From NCBI RefSeq assembly GCF_004138485.1, contig NZ_RYEV01000004.1:866803-930802 (forward strand): 64,000 nt of DNA, read 5' to 3'. Positions 14,853 to 24,505 of the stretch are shown here, in pieces. Each line of letters starts with the position of its first letter. Positions within the stretch are counted from its first letter, which is position 1. The stretch comes from Peristeroidobacter soli (GTDB taxonomy: Bacteria; Pseudomonadota; Gammaproteobacteria; Steroidobacterales; Steroidobacteraceae). A program made the position numbers and the translations under genes. The notes under the pieces are model-generated. The model was given only the letters and a program-made list of their open reading frames with translations, made no database searches and was not told the DNA's origin.

Positions 14853-17477
14853 ATGAGCGCGACCAACGTGCAGGCAGCCCGGATGCGCGAAACCGGAGGC
14901 TTCGTCACCGGGCCTTTGCTCGAACGCGAACGTCACCTGCAGGAGCTGGCGCAATGGCTGGCGGCGGCCAGGAACGGCGGTCGGATCGCGCTGGTCGGCG
15001 GTGAAGCGGGCCTGGGCAAAACGTCGCTGATGCAGGAATTTGCCCGGCAACAGCGCAAGACGCGAGTGCTGTGGGGCGCCTGCGATTCGCTGTTCACGCC
15101 TCGCCCGCTGGCGCCATTGCATGACATCGCGAGGCAAGCTCGTGGCGGCCTGCTAACGACGGTCACAAGCGCCACGAATCGCGAGGTCATCTTCAACGCC
15201 GCGCTGGACGAGCTCGAACACGCCGAGACGCTGGTGGTATTTGAAGATGTGCATTGGGCCGATGAGGCCACGCTGGATCTGCTCAAATTCCTCGGTCGTC
15301 GTATTCATCGAACCAAGGCGCTGCTCGCCATCACCTATCGCGACGACGAGGTGCACGCCAGGCATCCACTGTGCTCAGTTCTGGGCGACCTGCCTCGCGC
15401 CGACACTCATCGCATGCTTCTGTCGCCGCTCTCGGAGAGCGCGGTCGCGGACCTGGCCAGACGAGCCGGTCGCGGCACGGAGGATCTGCATCGAATCACC
15501 GGCGGCAATCCGCTGTTCGTTACTGAAGTGCTGGCCGAGCCTTCAGCTTCGGTGCCTGCCACCGTCCGCGACGCTGTGCTTGCACGCGCTTCGCAGTTGT
15601 CCGCAAAGGCGCGCGCCATCGCGGAAGTGGTCAGCGTGATTCCGGCGAGAACCGAAGCGTGGCTGGTCAAACAAGCCGTCGCCGTGGACGATGCCAGCGT
15701 GGAGGAATGTTTGGGGATCGGCATGATTCGCGATGCCGACGGTGCCCTCTCCTTCAGGCACGAACTGACCCGTCGCGCCTTCCAGGACTCGCTCTCCAAA
15801 CTGCGCCAGCTCAGTCTGCACGCCAAGGTGTTTGGAGTACTGGCGCAACGCTCCGGCGTTTCGGCAGCTCGCATCACCCATCATGCGAACGGCGCGGAAA
15901 ACGCCGAGGCCGTGTTGCGTTTCGCGCCGCTGGCAGCCACCCAAGCGGCGTCGGTGAGAGCCCATCGCGAAGCCGCCGCGCACTATCGTACGGCGCTTCG
16001 TTATGAGGAGAAATTGAATCCCGAGCAACGAGCGCGTCTGCTCGAAGCGCTGTCGTACGAGTGCTATCTCACCAATCAGATCGATGAGGCCCTGGCCACG
16101 CGTCGCGAAGCCGCCGCGATCTGGCGAACCCTCGGCAACACACTGAAACAAGGCGATTCGCAGCGCTGGCTGTCGCGACTGAGTTGGTTCGCTGGCGTCG
16201 GCGCCGAGGCCATGAACCACGCCGTCGAAGCCATCGACACCTTGGAACGATTGCCCGCCGGCCCCGAGCTCGCCATGGCGTACAGCAATCGCGCGCAGCT
16301 CGAAATGCTCGCGCAGGAAAGCTCATCGGCAATCGCGTGGGCCGATCGCACGCTCGCCCTCGCCGAGCCCTGGGGCAACTGGGAAATCGTCAGTCACTCG
16401 TTGAACAACCGAGGTTCGGCCAAACTCAATGCCGGCGATGTCACTGGCTACGAGGATCTGGAACGCAGTTTACGGATCGCGTTGGAAGGCAATCTGCAGG
16501 AACACGTGGCGCGCGCATACACGAATCTGACTTCATCGTCCGTCGCCTCTCGCAACTACGAACTGGCGCAGCGTTACGCGGCCGAAGGAATCGCGTATTG
16601 CGAAGAGCACGATCTGGATTCCTGGGTTCTGTACATGACCGCATGGCGCGCGCGCCTGAAGTTCGAACTGTGCGACTGGGACGGCGCCGGCGAGGATGCA
16701 CAGAAGGTGTTGCAGAACTGCTCGACCACCGTCGCGGCACAAGCCCCTGCACTGATCGTGCTGGGTCAGCTACGAACTCGTCGCGGCGATCCGCAAGCAG
16801 CCTCAGCGTTGAATGATGCTCGCACGCTCGTCCAGCTCACAAAGGAACTGCAACGAATCGTGCCGCTGACCGTCGCATCAGCCGAAGCCGCCTGGCTTGC
16901 GGGCGATCCGGCGGCAGCAGTCGCAGAGTTGCTGCCCGTGTATGAGCGCGCGCTGAAGACTCAGGACCATTGGATCAAGAGCGAGTTGGCAGCGTGGTTG
17001 CAAAGGCTCGGCGCGTGGGTCGTTGCTCCTGAGAAGACCATGGGTCCGTATGCGTTGGAGCTCATCGGCAAATGGCAAGAAGCCGCGCGCGCCTGGGAAG
17101 AACTGGGCTGCCGACACGATCAGGCCGAGGTGTTGGCGCGTTATGGCGGTGAGCCCGAGAAGCGGCGCGCGCTCGAAATGTTCGAGGAACTGGGCTCGAC
17201 TCTGTTCGCTCAAGCGCTGCGCCGGCAGATGCGACTGGATGGTGTCCGCCGTATTCCCCGCGGCTCGCGCCGTTCAACGCGCGACAACTCCATGGGACTC
17301 ACTCAACGTGAAGCGCAGATCTTCGATCTGATGTCACAAGGGCTGCGCAACTCCGAGATCGCCACCAGACTGTTCGTGTCGACGCGGACGGTGGATCATC
17401 ACGTCTCGGCCATTCTCACCAAGCTCGGTGTGCCATCGCGCGCGGCGGCGCTCGCGATGGCACACAGGAGTCGTTGA
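14853..17477 (+). CDS. Large ATP-binding LuxR-family regulator (LAL/MalT-like)
   Basis: An 874-residue regulator. An AAA/STAND ATPase module occupies about residues 20-270, with Walker A (GGEAGLGKTS) and Walker B (TLVVFEDVHWAD). A helical TPR-like region fills the middle (about 370-720). The last 62 residues form a LuxR/GerE helix-turn-helix (SMGLTQREAQIFDLMSQGL, then NSEIATRLFVSTRTVDHHVS). Such proteins act as ATP-dependent switches that activate transcription when a ligand or partner binds the TPR part. The ATG at 14853 has only a weak Shine-Dalgarno; an in-frame ATG at 14883 is the alternative. It shares direction with the ECF sigma gene and converges on the amidohydrolase gene with three bases between stops. 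Regulon unknown. Confidence 0.88.
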   Translation: MSATNVQAARMRETGGFVTGPLLERERHLQELAQWLAAARNGGRIALVGGEAGLGKTSLMQEFARQQRKTRVLWGACDSLFTPRPLAPLHDIARQARGGLLTTVTSATNREVIFNAALDELEHAETLVVFEDVHWADEATLDLLKFLGRRIHRTKALLAITYRDDEVHARHPLCSVLGDLPRADTHRMLLSPLSESAVADLARRAGRGTEDLHRITGGNPLFVTEVLAEPSASVPATVRDAVLARASQLSAKARAIAEVVSVIPARTEAWLVKQAVAVDDASVEECLGIGMIRDADGALSFRHELTRRAFQDSLSKLRQLSLHAKVFGVLAQRSGVSAARITHHANGAENAEAVLRFAPLAATQAASVRAHREAAAHYRTALRYEEKLNPEQRARLLEALSYECYLTNQIDEALATRREAAAIWRTLGNTLKQGDSQRWLSRLSWFAGVGAEAMNHAVEAIDTLERLPAGPELAMAYSNRAQLEMLAQESSSAIAWADRTLALAEPWGNWEIVSHSLNNRGSAKLNAGDVTGYEDLERSLRIALEGNLQEHVARAYTNLTSSSVASRNYELAQRYAAEGIAYCEEHDLDSWVLYMTAWRARLKFELCDWDGAGEDAQKVLQNCSTTVAAQAPALIVLGQLRTRRGDPQAASALNDARTLVQLTKELQRIVPLTVASAEAAWLAGDPAAAVAELLPVYERALKTQDHWIKSELAAWLQRLGAWVVAPEKTMGPYALELIGKWQEAARAWEELGCRHDQAEVLARYGGEPEKRRALEMFEELGSTLFAQALRRQMRLDGVRRIPRGSRRSTRDNSMGLTQREAQIFDLMSQGLRNSEIATRLFVSTRTVDHHVSAILTKLGVPSRAAALAMAHRSR

Positions 17478-17480
17478 TCT

Positions 17481-20400
17481 CTAATGCCACCACAGCGGCG
17501 GCGCGGGCCGCCGGGTTGGCCATTGCTCTTCCAAGGTGTCGCCCTGGTAAAGCACGCCGTTCTTCATCACGTACCGAATCGATTCGGTGTGACGAATGTC
17601 GTCGAGCGGATTCTGGTCCAGAATCAGCAGGTCGGCGAGCTTGCCGGGCTCGATGCTGCCGATATCCTGCGAGTATCCCAGCGCTTCGGCGCCACACATC
17701 GTCGCGGCTCGCAAAGCTTCGTGAGCCGTGAGGCCGCCGTCGGCGTAGGCCCAAAGATTCCAGTGATAGCCGAGGCCGGCGAAGTTGCCGTGACTGCCGA
17801 TGCAGACACGGCCGCCCGCGCGATGAATCGCCACCGCCGACTGCGCCAGTTGTGACGTGAACCGCTCATCGGGCGGTATCCATTGCGAACGTCGTTTGCG
17901 AGTCAAACCCTCGGCGGGATAGAAGCGGCGCAGCTTCGCATCGTCGTAGAGCGACGGGTTCTGATACCCCGGGCTCCAGCCCGAAGGCCCGCCATACGTT
18001 TCCAGGATGGCCGGCGTGTAGACGATGCCGGTCCGGCTGAAGAGTTGAATCACGTCGTCATGCACCGTGTAGGGCAACACGTGCTCGTTGCCTTGCATGC
18101 CATCGATCGCGTGCGTGATATCGAGGACGAGATCGCCGCCGCCTTCGGTGGTGAGCATCATGTTCAGCTGCCTGGCCGCTTCGATGATCCATTGGCGTTG
18201 CTGACGATTGCCGATCAGATAGGACTTGATGGTGCGAATGCCATAGTAATCCCGATAGCGACGGACGATTCTCAGGGCGTCGTCGAGCGACTGGATGTCG
18301 TTGGTTGGGAACGCCCCCGGACCGGTCGCGAAAGAACGATAGCCGAGCACTTCACCGGCCTCGATCAGATCTTCATACGCCAGCGGATCGACGGACACCG
18401 TCTGCGGATCGCGCCCCGTGGTGACGCCATATGCCAGGTAGTTCTGGAAAGGCCACGCCTGCATTTCGAATACACCGCGACGAAGCGCGAGCATGTGAGG
18501 ATGCAGATCGACGAACCCCGGGATCAGCGTCTTCCCTGCCACATCCACACGCGCGACCTTCTCTGGAAGCTGCAACGTGCCGCGCGGGCCGATGGCGGAG
18601 ATCCGGTTGTCGACGACCAGCACATCCGCGTCTTCGAGCACTTCGTCCGCCTTCATCGTAATGACTCGGGCACCGCTCAATACGACGGCGCCACGTGGAG
18701 TCGCTCTCGGCTTCTCGATTCGCAGTGCCAATGCATCTGGTTCCGCAGTCGTGACATTCGTCGCAGCACGAAACACCGTGGCGCCGAGCGTCCAGAGCGC
18801 TGTCGTCCCCGCTTTGTTCCAGGCGATGTCGTCGCTGCCGGCCTGATCCAACCGTCGCATGGGGATCTGCGCTGCCGCCACATCGACCACGAGCGGAGCA
18901 ATGCCCGTCCACGTCATGGGCAACACATACACTCGGCCGCGAACGTGCGCGAGAAGCTGCTCACCGTCCGGACTCAGCAGCACCATCGGCTGCATTTCCA
19001 TCGATCCTCCGCCGGAGCCCATCACAGGGACCTTCAACTCCACGACGGACCGACGATCGCTGCCATCGAGACGCATCGAGACCAGCCCCAGCCCCGACGA
19101 CAGATAGACCCGATCGGCCTCGGGCCCGAAATGAGGTCGCATCAAACCAGGCGCCGAGGTGACGACGTGCGTGTCACCGCCGTCCGAAGGCAGCCACGCA
19201 AGATCCATGGCCGCCGAAGCGCCAGGCGATACGCCACTTTCACTGGCCTCCTCCACATGCTCATCGACACCGGCGAGCGACATGTCCGCCGCGCCCCGCG
19301 AGAAATCGCCTTTCGACATGCGCAACGCCAGCACACGCGCGCCATCGGGCGACCACACGGGATCGCGATAATAGGCAGTGTCCTTGGTGAGACGAATGGC
19401 GCGACCCGAGCCCGAAGAACGAATCTTCCACAGCGCGCCGCCCTCGGTGCTGGTCCACGTTGCATAGACGATCCAGCGACCATCGGCCGACCAGGCCGGC
19501 TGATAGCCGCCTGCAGGACCGCTCGTCAACGGCTTCGGCGCGCCGTCGGGCAATGACTTCACATAGAGCTGGCCGAACGCGGTGAACGCGAGCGACTTCC
19601 CATCCGGCGACAGCGTCGGTCGCTGCACGATGCGGGCGACGACGGGTCCCTCCGGCACTCGACTCTGGGTTTGTAACGTCGGCCCGATGTCACGCGACAC
19701 CGACACGCTCATCGGAATGACGCGTGCCTCGCCGCTCGTCACGTCCACACTATGAATCTTGCCGTCGTACGCAGTAATGAGTCGCTTGCCATCGGGCGTG
19801 AACGCATAGCCAGGTAGCAGATCGCGATCCGGCTTCGAGGACTCTTGATCGTCACGTTGCACGCCCGCGATGAGCAGGCGCTCCTCGCCGGTGTGCAGGT
19901 CTCGAACCATCAAATTCGTGGACGCACGATTGCGCGTTCCATAGACCAGGTAGCGATTATCCGGAGACAGTACTGGCCGCAGGCCGCTGCCTGCCGCAGC
20001 CGTGACGTCCACCTCCTCTCCGGTTCTGCGGTCTCGCCGCCGCACCTGCCAGTACGGCATCGCCCTGGGCAGGCCCGCCTCATACGAGAAGTTCGCCAGG
20101 AAGCCGCGCGCAAAGGAGTAATACAGGTAACGGCCATCGCCCGATGCAACGGCGCCCATGGCGTTGTTCCAGGAATCCATCGACATACCCGGCGTGGGCT
20201 GGCTGCGAACGAGGGTCACGCCCTGACCGCCATCGCGATGATAGAGCCACAGCTCAAAGGAGCTCTGATAGGTGAACGGCTTGTGCCGCGAGACCAGGAT
20301 CTCCTTGCCGTTCGCCGCGAACGAGGGCGAAACGAAATGAGTCAGGGTCTCGGACGTCAACTTGCGCGCGTTCGTGCCATCGACATTCATCAACCAGACG

Positions 20401-20702
20401 TTCTCGGCGCCGCTGGCATCGCTGACGAAAACGATCTCCCGGCCATCCGGGGAGAAGCGAGGCTGCATGTCGTAGGGCAGGCCGTGCGTGAGCGCGGTCG
20501 CCTGCCCGCCCTCTATGGGCAAGGTATAGAGATCGCCGAGCAGATCGAAGACGATGGACCGCCCGTCGGGCGAGACATCGAGCGACATCCACGTGCCTTC
20601 CGTGGTCGTGAACGATATTTCACGCGCTTCGGCGTGCGCCGGAGCAAGAGCAACCCACAGGCAAAACGCCCCCCAAATCGCCGCTGGAGCTGAGCGAATC
20701 AT
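17481..20702 (-). CDS. Secreted TolB-propeller/amidohydrolase fusion (module I hydrolase)
   Basis: A 1073-residue exported protein. The signal peptide ends near APAHAEA. Residues 30-640 carry repeated WD40/PD40 (TolB-like) beta-propeller blades with recurring S-P-D-G-R/K turns (LSPDGKSLAFTA, WSADGRWIVYA). The C-terminal 400 residues form a metal-dependent amidohydrolase: H-P-H in GFVDLHPHMLAL, then a His in LDITHAIDGM, GSHGNFAGLGYHWNLW, and the terminal IEPGKLADLLILDQNPLDDI. Such fusions are annotated as imidazolonepropionase-like and probably act as peptidases or amidases outside the cytoplasm; the exact reaction is unknown. The position downstream of FecI-FecR-TBDR is repeated by different hydrolases in the next three modules, which argues that it digests what the receptor imports. 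Start ATG at 20702, with GAGG about eight bases upstream. Confidence 0.85.
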   Translation of the reverse strand: MIRSAPAAIWGAFCLWVALAPAHAEAREISFTTTEGTWMSLDVSPDGRSIVFDLLGDLYTLPIEGGQATALTHGLPYDMQPRFSPDGREIVFVSDASGAENVWLMNVDGTNARKLTSETLTHFVSPSFAANGKEILVSRHKPFTYQSSFELWLYHRDGGQGVTLVRSQPTPGMSMDSWNNAMGAVASGDGRYLYYSFARGFLANFSYEAGLPRAMPYWQVRRRDRRTGEEVDVTAAAGSGLRPVLSPDNRYLVYGTRNRASTNLMVRDLHTGEERLLIAGVQRDDQESSKPDRDLLPGYAFTPDGKRLITAYDGKIHSVDVTSGEARVIPMSVSVSRDIGPTLQTQSRVPEGPVVARIVQRPTLSPDGKSLAFTAFGQLYVKSLPDGAPKPLTSGPAGGYQPAWSADGRWIVYATWTSTEGGALWKIRSSGSGRAIRLTKDTAYYRDPVWSPDGARVLALRMSKGDFSRGAADMSLAGVDEHVEEASESGVSPGASAAMDLAWLPSDGGDTHVVTSAPGLMRPHFGPEADRVYLSSGLGLVSMRLDGSDRRSVVELKVPVMGSGGGSMEMQPMVLLSPDGEQLLAHVRGRVYVLPMTWTGIAPLVVDVAAAQIPMRRLDQAGSDDIAWNKAGTTALWTLGATVFRAATNVTTAEPDALALRIEKPRATPRGAVVLSGARVITMKADEVLEDADVLVVDNRISAIGPRGTLQLPEKVARVDVAGKTLIPGFVDLHPHMLALRRGVFEMQAWPFQNYLAYGVTTGRDPQTVSVDPLAYEDLIEAGEVLGYRSFATGPGAFPTNDIQSLDDALRIVRRYRDYYGIRTIKSYLIGNRQQRQWIIEAARQLNMMLTTEGGGDLVLDITHAIDGMQGNEHVLPYTVHDDVIQLFSRTGIVYTPAILETYGGPSGWSPGYQNPSLYDDAKLRRFYPAEGLTRKRRSQWIPPDERFTSQLAQSAVAIHRAGGRVCIGSHGNFAGLGYHWNLWAYADGGLTAHEALRAATMCGAEALGYSQDIGSIEPGKLADLLILDQNPLDDIRHTESIRYVMKNGVLYQGDTLEEQWPTRRPAPPLWWH

Positions 20703-20710
20703 GCTTGAAC

Positions 20711-20747
20711 CTCGCGTGAGAAGACCGCGAGACCGGGCCCGACCCGG
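20711..20747 (-). terminator. Tandem GC-rich hairpins at TBDR-hydrolase junction, module I
   Basis: Two adjacent inverted repeats: CTCGCG (20711-20716) with CGCGAG (20726-20731), and CCGGG (20733-20737) with CCCGG (20743-20747). They lie between the receptor stop (20786) and the hydrolase start (20702). No T-run follows, so this may be a partial terminator or an RNA-stability element. Confidence 0.35.
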
Positions 20748-20785
20748 CCTCGCCGCTAATTAAGACGATTGAGCCGACACCATCC

Positions 20786-23344
20786 TCACCAATGCCTGGA
20801 AATGCCGAAGCGCACGAAGCGCCCCACTGGCGAGTAATTGGTGGAATCGTAGGGATGGAAAATGGAGCTGCTGGTGTAGATCGAGTCGGGCTGGGCGTCG
20901 AACACGTTTTGCATCGACAGCATCAGTTCGATGTTCCGGAACAGCGAGGGGCCGTCCGGCACCTGATAGCGCGCCGTGAGATCCAGCGTCGTCATCGACG
21001 AAACCTCGCGGCTCGGCGTGATCTGCACGTCCTGCACTCCACCGACATAGTTGACGAAGGAACTGAGCGTCAGCGCGTCCAGCCCCCACACCACGCCGAC
21101 GTTGCCGCGCAGATGCGGTGGATTGAACACCGAACCGGACAGATCGACATACGGCTGCAGGCTGCTGAGCTTCTGCTTGCTGTCCATGTAGCTCGCGTAG
21201 CCCGTGAACGTCAGCGAGCCTCTGGTTTGCAAGTCCCACGAATACGCCACCGTCGCATCGACGCCGCGAATGTTTTGTTCGGCGACATTGGCCGTGCGGT
21301 TGTCGATGATGGCGACCACGTCCGCTGGATCGTAGGGCCGACCGAGCTGATTGAAGAACGTGCCACCGCTCGCCACCGCGGCGGCAATGGCGGCAGCTTT
21401 GTCCCCATCCGAGGGCGAGAGATTCACCAGATCTCGATAGATCGGATCGCTCAGCGAGCGCGCGGAATACGTGATGGGCGCGAGAATGCGATCGGTGTAG
21501 TCGATGTTGAAGTAACTCAACTCCACCTGCAGATTGCTGATGGCGCGCGGATGCAAGTCCAGCGTCGCCGACCAGGTCTTCGCGCGCTCGGGTTTCAATT
21601 CACGACCGCCGACCAGCATGTACAGCGCGCTGGCATTGGCCGGGTAGCCAGTGCCACCGTAAATCGAGGCGGGACGCACGACGATGTTGGCCTGGACGTA
21701 AGTCTGATAGATGCTCGGCGCACGAAACGAGCGGCCCCACGATGCCTTGAGATCGAAATCCGGCGTGGGTGAATAGATCAGGCCGAGTTTGGGCGTCGTA
21801 ACGTCGCCGATGTCCGGGTAGTCTTCATAGCGAACCGCGGCGCTCGCACTGAGCGTCTGGAACAACGGCAGATTCAACTCGGCGAACGCGAAGTAAGTCT
21901 CCTGCTCCTTTGCCTTGGCGAAGGTGTTGGTCTGCCGCATCGCCTGCTCGCGATAACCGCCACCCACCGCCGCCCGCACCATGCCCGCCGGCAGCGCGAA
22001 CAGCGGGCCATCGGCGTTGATCTCGACCGACGCTGTCTTGTTGTTGAAGCCAATCGTCGCCGCAGAAATGATGGCGTTGTTGAGATAGGCTTCCTGATAG
22101 AAGTCGGCGTAGTCGTGACCAACCATGGTCGACAGCGACGTTCGCCAATCACCGCCCAGCTCCAGCTTCAGCGAGGGCGCGAGCACGAAAGACTCGGCCT
22201 GCGAATCCTGATTGCCGCCGTTCAATAGATAACTGCCACGCAGATCGTTCGCGTAGGTGTAGTAGCTCGTGCGCTCGGCATAGAAGCCGTCGAACTCGAA
22301 CGACAGGTTCGATGCCAGCTGCTGGTGACCGCTGACCAGCACGCTCTGGTTCTCGAGCTCCGGCATCAGGCCCAGACCGGGCGCCCGGTACTTCGCATAA
22401 CTGCGCTGACTGGCCTCGATGGCGTTGGTGTTCTGATACTCGGCCGCGACCAGGATGCCGCCGCCAGCCCACGTCGTGCCGGACGTGAGTCCGTACTGTT
22501 GTTGCTCGTTGCCGCCCTCAGTCGAGACGCCGAAGCGAGCGCTCGCATCCAGGCCGTCGTAGTCCCGCTTCAGGATGATATTGGCGACACCCACGACCGC
22601 GTCGGCACCGTACAGCGCGGAGCTGCCATCGGCGACGATCTCGATGCGCTCGACGGCGCCGAAGGGAATCGAAGAAATATCGACGGAGTTGCTGCTGGAG
22701 GCATAAGCGAGGCGATGGCCATTCAACAGCGTCAAGGTCGCTTGATTGCCGACACCGCGCAGGTTCAGCGTCGATGCGCCGGTGAGATTGCCCGAACCGG
22801 CCGCCGTCGAACCCAAGCCAAAGCCCGTGCCGGGATTCTGGCCGCCGCTGAAATTCTGCGGAATCGTGCGTAACACTTCGCGCAAGGAATTCTGGCCGGC
22901 ATCCAGCATTTGTTCCTGCGTGCGCTTGACGACAGGCGAAGAGCTCTCGGCGCCGCGAATGTGGCTGCCGGTGACGACGATCTCCTGAAGCTCGATCGGT
23001 GCGCTGTCGCCGCGCGGTGAATCCGTTGCAGGAGCGGACGGCGGCACGATGGTGACGGTCTTCTCGTCCAGATACATGTACGTGAGCCCGGTGCCGCTGA
23101 GAATCTTCTGCAGAGCTTCGTCAGCGGTGACATCGCCTGACACGCCTTCGCTCAAACGCTGACCGACGATCTCGGTGCGATAGACCACCTGCAGATCGCA
23201 GACTCTGGCGAGCGCCTGGAGCGCGGGCTCCAGCGGTTGCGCCGGAATATGAGTCTGCTTGCGAATCGCCGCGCGCACTTCCTGCGCGACCGAAAGACTC
23301 ACCAGGGAAACACAGATCGCTGTAGCAACCGCCGTCACGCGCAT
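20786..23344 (-). CDS. TonB-dependent transducer-receptor with STN domain (module I)
   Basis: An 852-residue receptor. After the signal peptide (MRVTAVATAICVSLVSLSVA) comes an STN domain at about 25-105 (IPAQPLEPALQALARV, then GDVTADEALQKILSGTGL), the part that contacts FecR in the periplasm. The TonB box is LQEIVVTGSHIRG. The plug carries LRGVGNQATLTLLNGHRLA and VEIVADGSSALYGADAVVGV, and the barrel ends in VGRFVRFGISRHW. The ATG at 23344 is preferred over an in-frame ATG at 23407 because GGGGAG sits five bases upstream. It stands 100 bp downstream of FecR and 83 bp upstream of the amidohydrolase. The ligand is unknown; the neighbouring hydrolase suggests a peptide or other amide compound. 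Confidence 0.9.
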   Translation of the reverse strand: MRVTAVATAICVSLVSLSVAQEVRAAIRKQTHIPAQPLEPALQALARVCDLQVVYRTEIVGQRLSEGVSGDVTADEALQKILSGTGLTYMYLDEKTVTIVPPSAPATDSPRGDSAPIELQEIVVTGSHIRGAESSSPVVKRTQEQMLDAGQNSLREVLRTIPQNFSGGQNPGTGFGLGSTAAGSGNLTGASTLNLRGVGNQATLTLLNGHRLAYASSSNSVDISSIPFGAVERIEIVADGSSALYGADAVVGVANIILKRDYDGLDASARFGVSTEGGNEQQQYGLTSGTTWAGGGILVAAEYQNTNAIEASQRSYAKYRAPGLGLMPELENQSVLVSGHQQLASNLSFEFDGFYAERTSYYTYANDLRGSYLLNGGNQDSQAESFVLAPSLKLELGGDWRTSLSTMVGHDYADFYQEAYLNNAIISAATIGFNNKTASVEINADGPLFALPAGMVRAAVGGGYREQAMRQTNTFAKAKEQETYFAFAELNLPLFQTLSASAAVRYEDYPDIGDVTTPKLGLIYSPTPDFDLKASWGRSFRAPSIYQTYVQANIVVRPASIYGGTGYPANASALYMLVGGRELKPERAKTWSATLDLHPRAISNLQVELSYFNIDYTDRILAPITYSARSLSDPIYRDLVNLSPSDGDKAAAIAAAVASGGTFFNQLGRPYDPADVVAIIDNRTANVAEQNIRGVDATVAYSWDLQTRGSLTFTGYASYMDSKQKLSSLQPYVDLSGSVFNPPHLRGNVGVVWGLDALTLSSFVNYVGGVQDVQITPSREVSSMTTLDLTARYQVPDGPSLFRNIELMLSMQNVFDAQPDSIYTSSSIFHPYDSTNYSPVGRFVRFGISRHW

Positions 23345-23444
23345 GAAAACTCCCCAGCCTTGTATCAGGCTTGCAAGTGCCGTCGAGCGAGATGCTGACG
23401 ACTTCATGCACGGGTAGAGCAGGCGTGAACGAAAAGTGGTCACT

Positions 23445-24497
23445 TCAGTGGGAGAAAATCTCGATGCCGGAGGCCGATTCTTCGACGCGCAGATCCAGTT
23501 GCGCGCGCAGGAACCGCACCAGCGAGGCAGGATCGGTCGATGAGAACGTGCCGCTCACCAGAAAGCTGTCGAGCCGGGTATCGCGAACCAGCAGACGTCG
23601 TTCGTTATAGCGATTGAACTGTTCCGCCACGACCGTCAGCGGTGTCCCGCTGAAAACCAGACGCCGCTCGCGCCATGCCGTGGCATCTTCGACATTTACG
23701 GGTAACGCGCGCGGACGAGCGCTTTCGCGGACGATGGTTTGCTCACCGGCGGAAACAAACGTTCCGGACGTAGGCTCCAGCACCGGAGTAAGCGTCGTGG
23801 AAACATCCTGCGTCGGATCGGCGATCACGGCAACGCGACCTTCGAGCACCGTGACGACGGTGCCACGACGACTCCGGTCGACGTCGAACTGCGTACCAAC
23901 GGCACGAATGCGCGTATCGCCGCTGTACACGACGAAAGGCCGGGCGGCGTCCTTCTCGACTTTGAACAGCGCCTGTCCTTCGAGCAGGATCACATCCCGC
24001 CGCGCTTCGGCGTAGCGCACGCGCACGCGCGAACGGGCGTTGATCTCGACAATCGAGCCATCGGGCAACGAGATCGCGCGCTGCTCTCCCACGCCGGTTT
24101 CGTAGGTCATGCCGCGGGTGGCCTGCAACCACACGAATGCCCCGATCACAAAGACCAGCAGCGCCGCGGCCGCCGCGATGAGCCACGGCCTGCCCTGCTT
24201 CACTGGCCGGACACGATCGATCCTTCGCTCCAACGGCACGACATTGCCGCCGGCCCGGGCGAGCTCGATCAACGCATCGGCGCTCGTGGCCTGAGCCGCA
24301 TCGACTTTCGATGCGTCCTGCCACAGCGGAAACATCTCCAGATAGGCGCGCACGTGCTCCGGTGACTTGCGCAGCCAGGCATCGAACGCACGTCGCGCAT
24401 TCCGATCGTCGTCGCCACAACTGAATTCGACGAACCACTGCGCGGCCTCATCGATGATCTGCGCATTGCGTCCCGCCACTGGGTCCTGCTTGCTCAT
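23445..24497 (-). CDS. FecR-family anti-sigma regulator (module I)
   Basis: A 350-residue FecR protein. A cytoplasmic DUF4880 helical domain (about 12-65, ARRAFDAWLRKSPEHVRAYLE) binds the sigma factor. One membrane helix lies at about 104-124 (PWLIAAAAALLVFVIGAF). The periplasmic FecR domain follows (YETGVGEQRAISLPDGSIVE, then FVVYSGDTRIRAVGTQFDV), and a C-terminal DUF4974/STN-like segment (VVAEQFNRYNERRLLVRD) closes the protein. It is expected to hold the adjacent sigma factor until the module I receptor reports bound ligand. The ATG at 24497 has TAAGGA upstream and lies eight bases after the sigma stop codon. It is less similar to the FecR proteins of modules II and III than those two are to each other. 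Confidence 0.9.
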   Translation of the reverse strand: MSKQDPVAGRNAQIIDEAAQWFVEFSCGDDDRNARRAFDAWLRKSPEHVRAYLEMFPLWQDASKVDAAQATSADALIELARAGGNVVPLERRIDRVRPVKQGRPWLIAAAAALLVFVIGAFVWLQATRGMTYETGVGEQRAISLPDGSIVEINARSRVRVRYAEARRDVILLEGQALFKVEKDAARPFVVYSGDTRIRAVGTQFDVDRSRRGTVVTVLEGRVAVIADPTQDVSTTLTPVLEPTSGTFVSAGEQTIVRESARPRALPVNVEDATAWRERRLVFSGTPLTVVAEQFNRYNERRLLVRDTRLDSFLVSGTFSSTDPASLVRFLRAQLDLRVEESASGIEIFSH

Positions 24498-24505
24498 GGG
24501 TTTCC

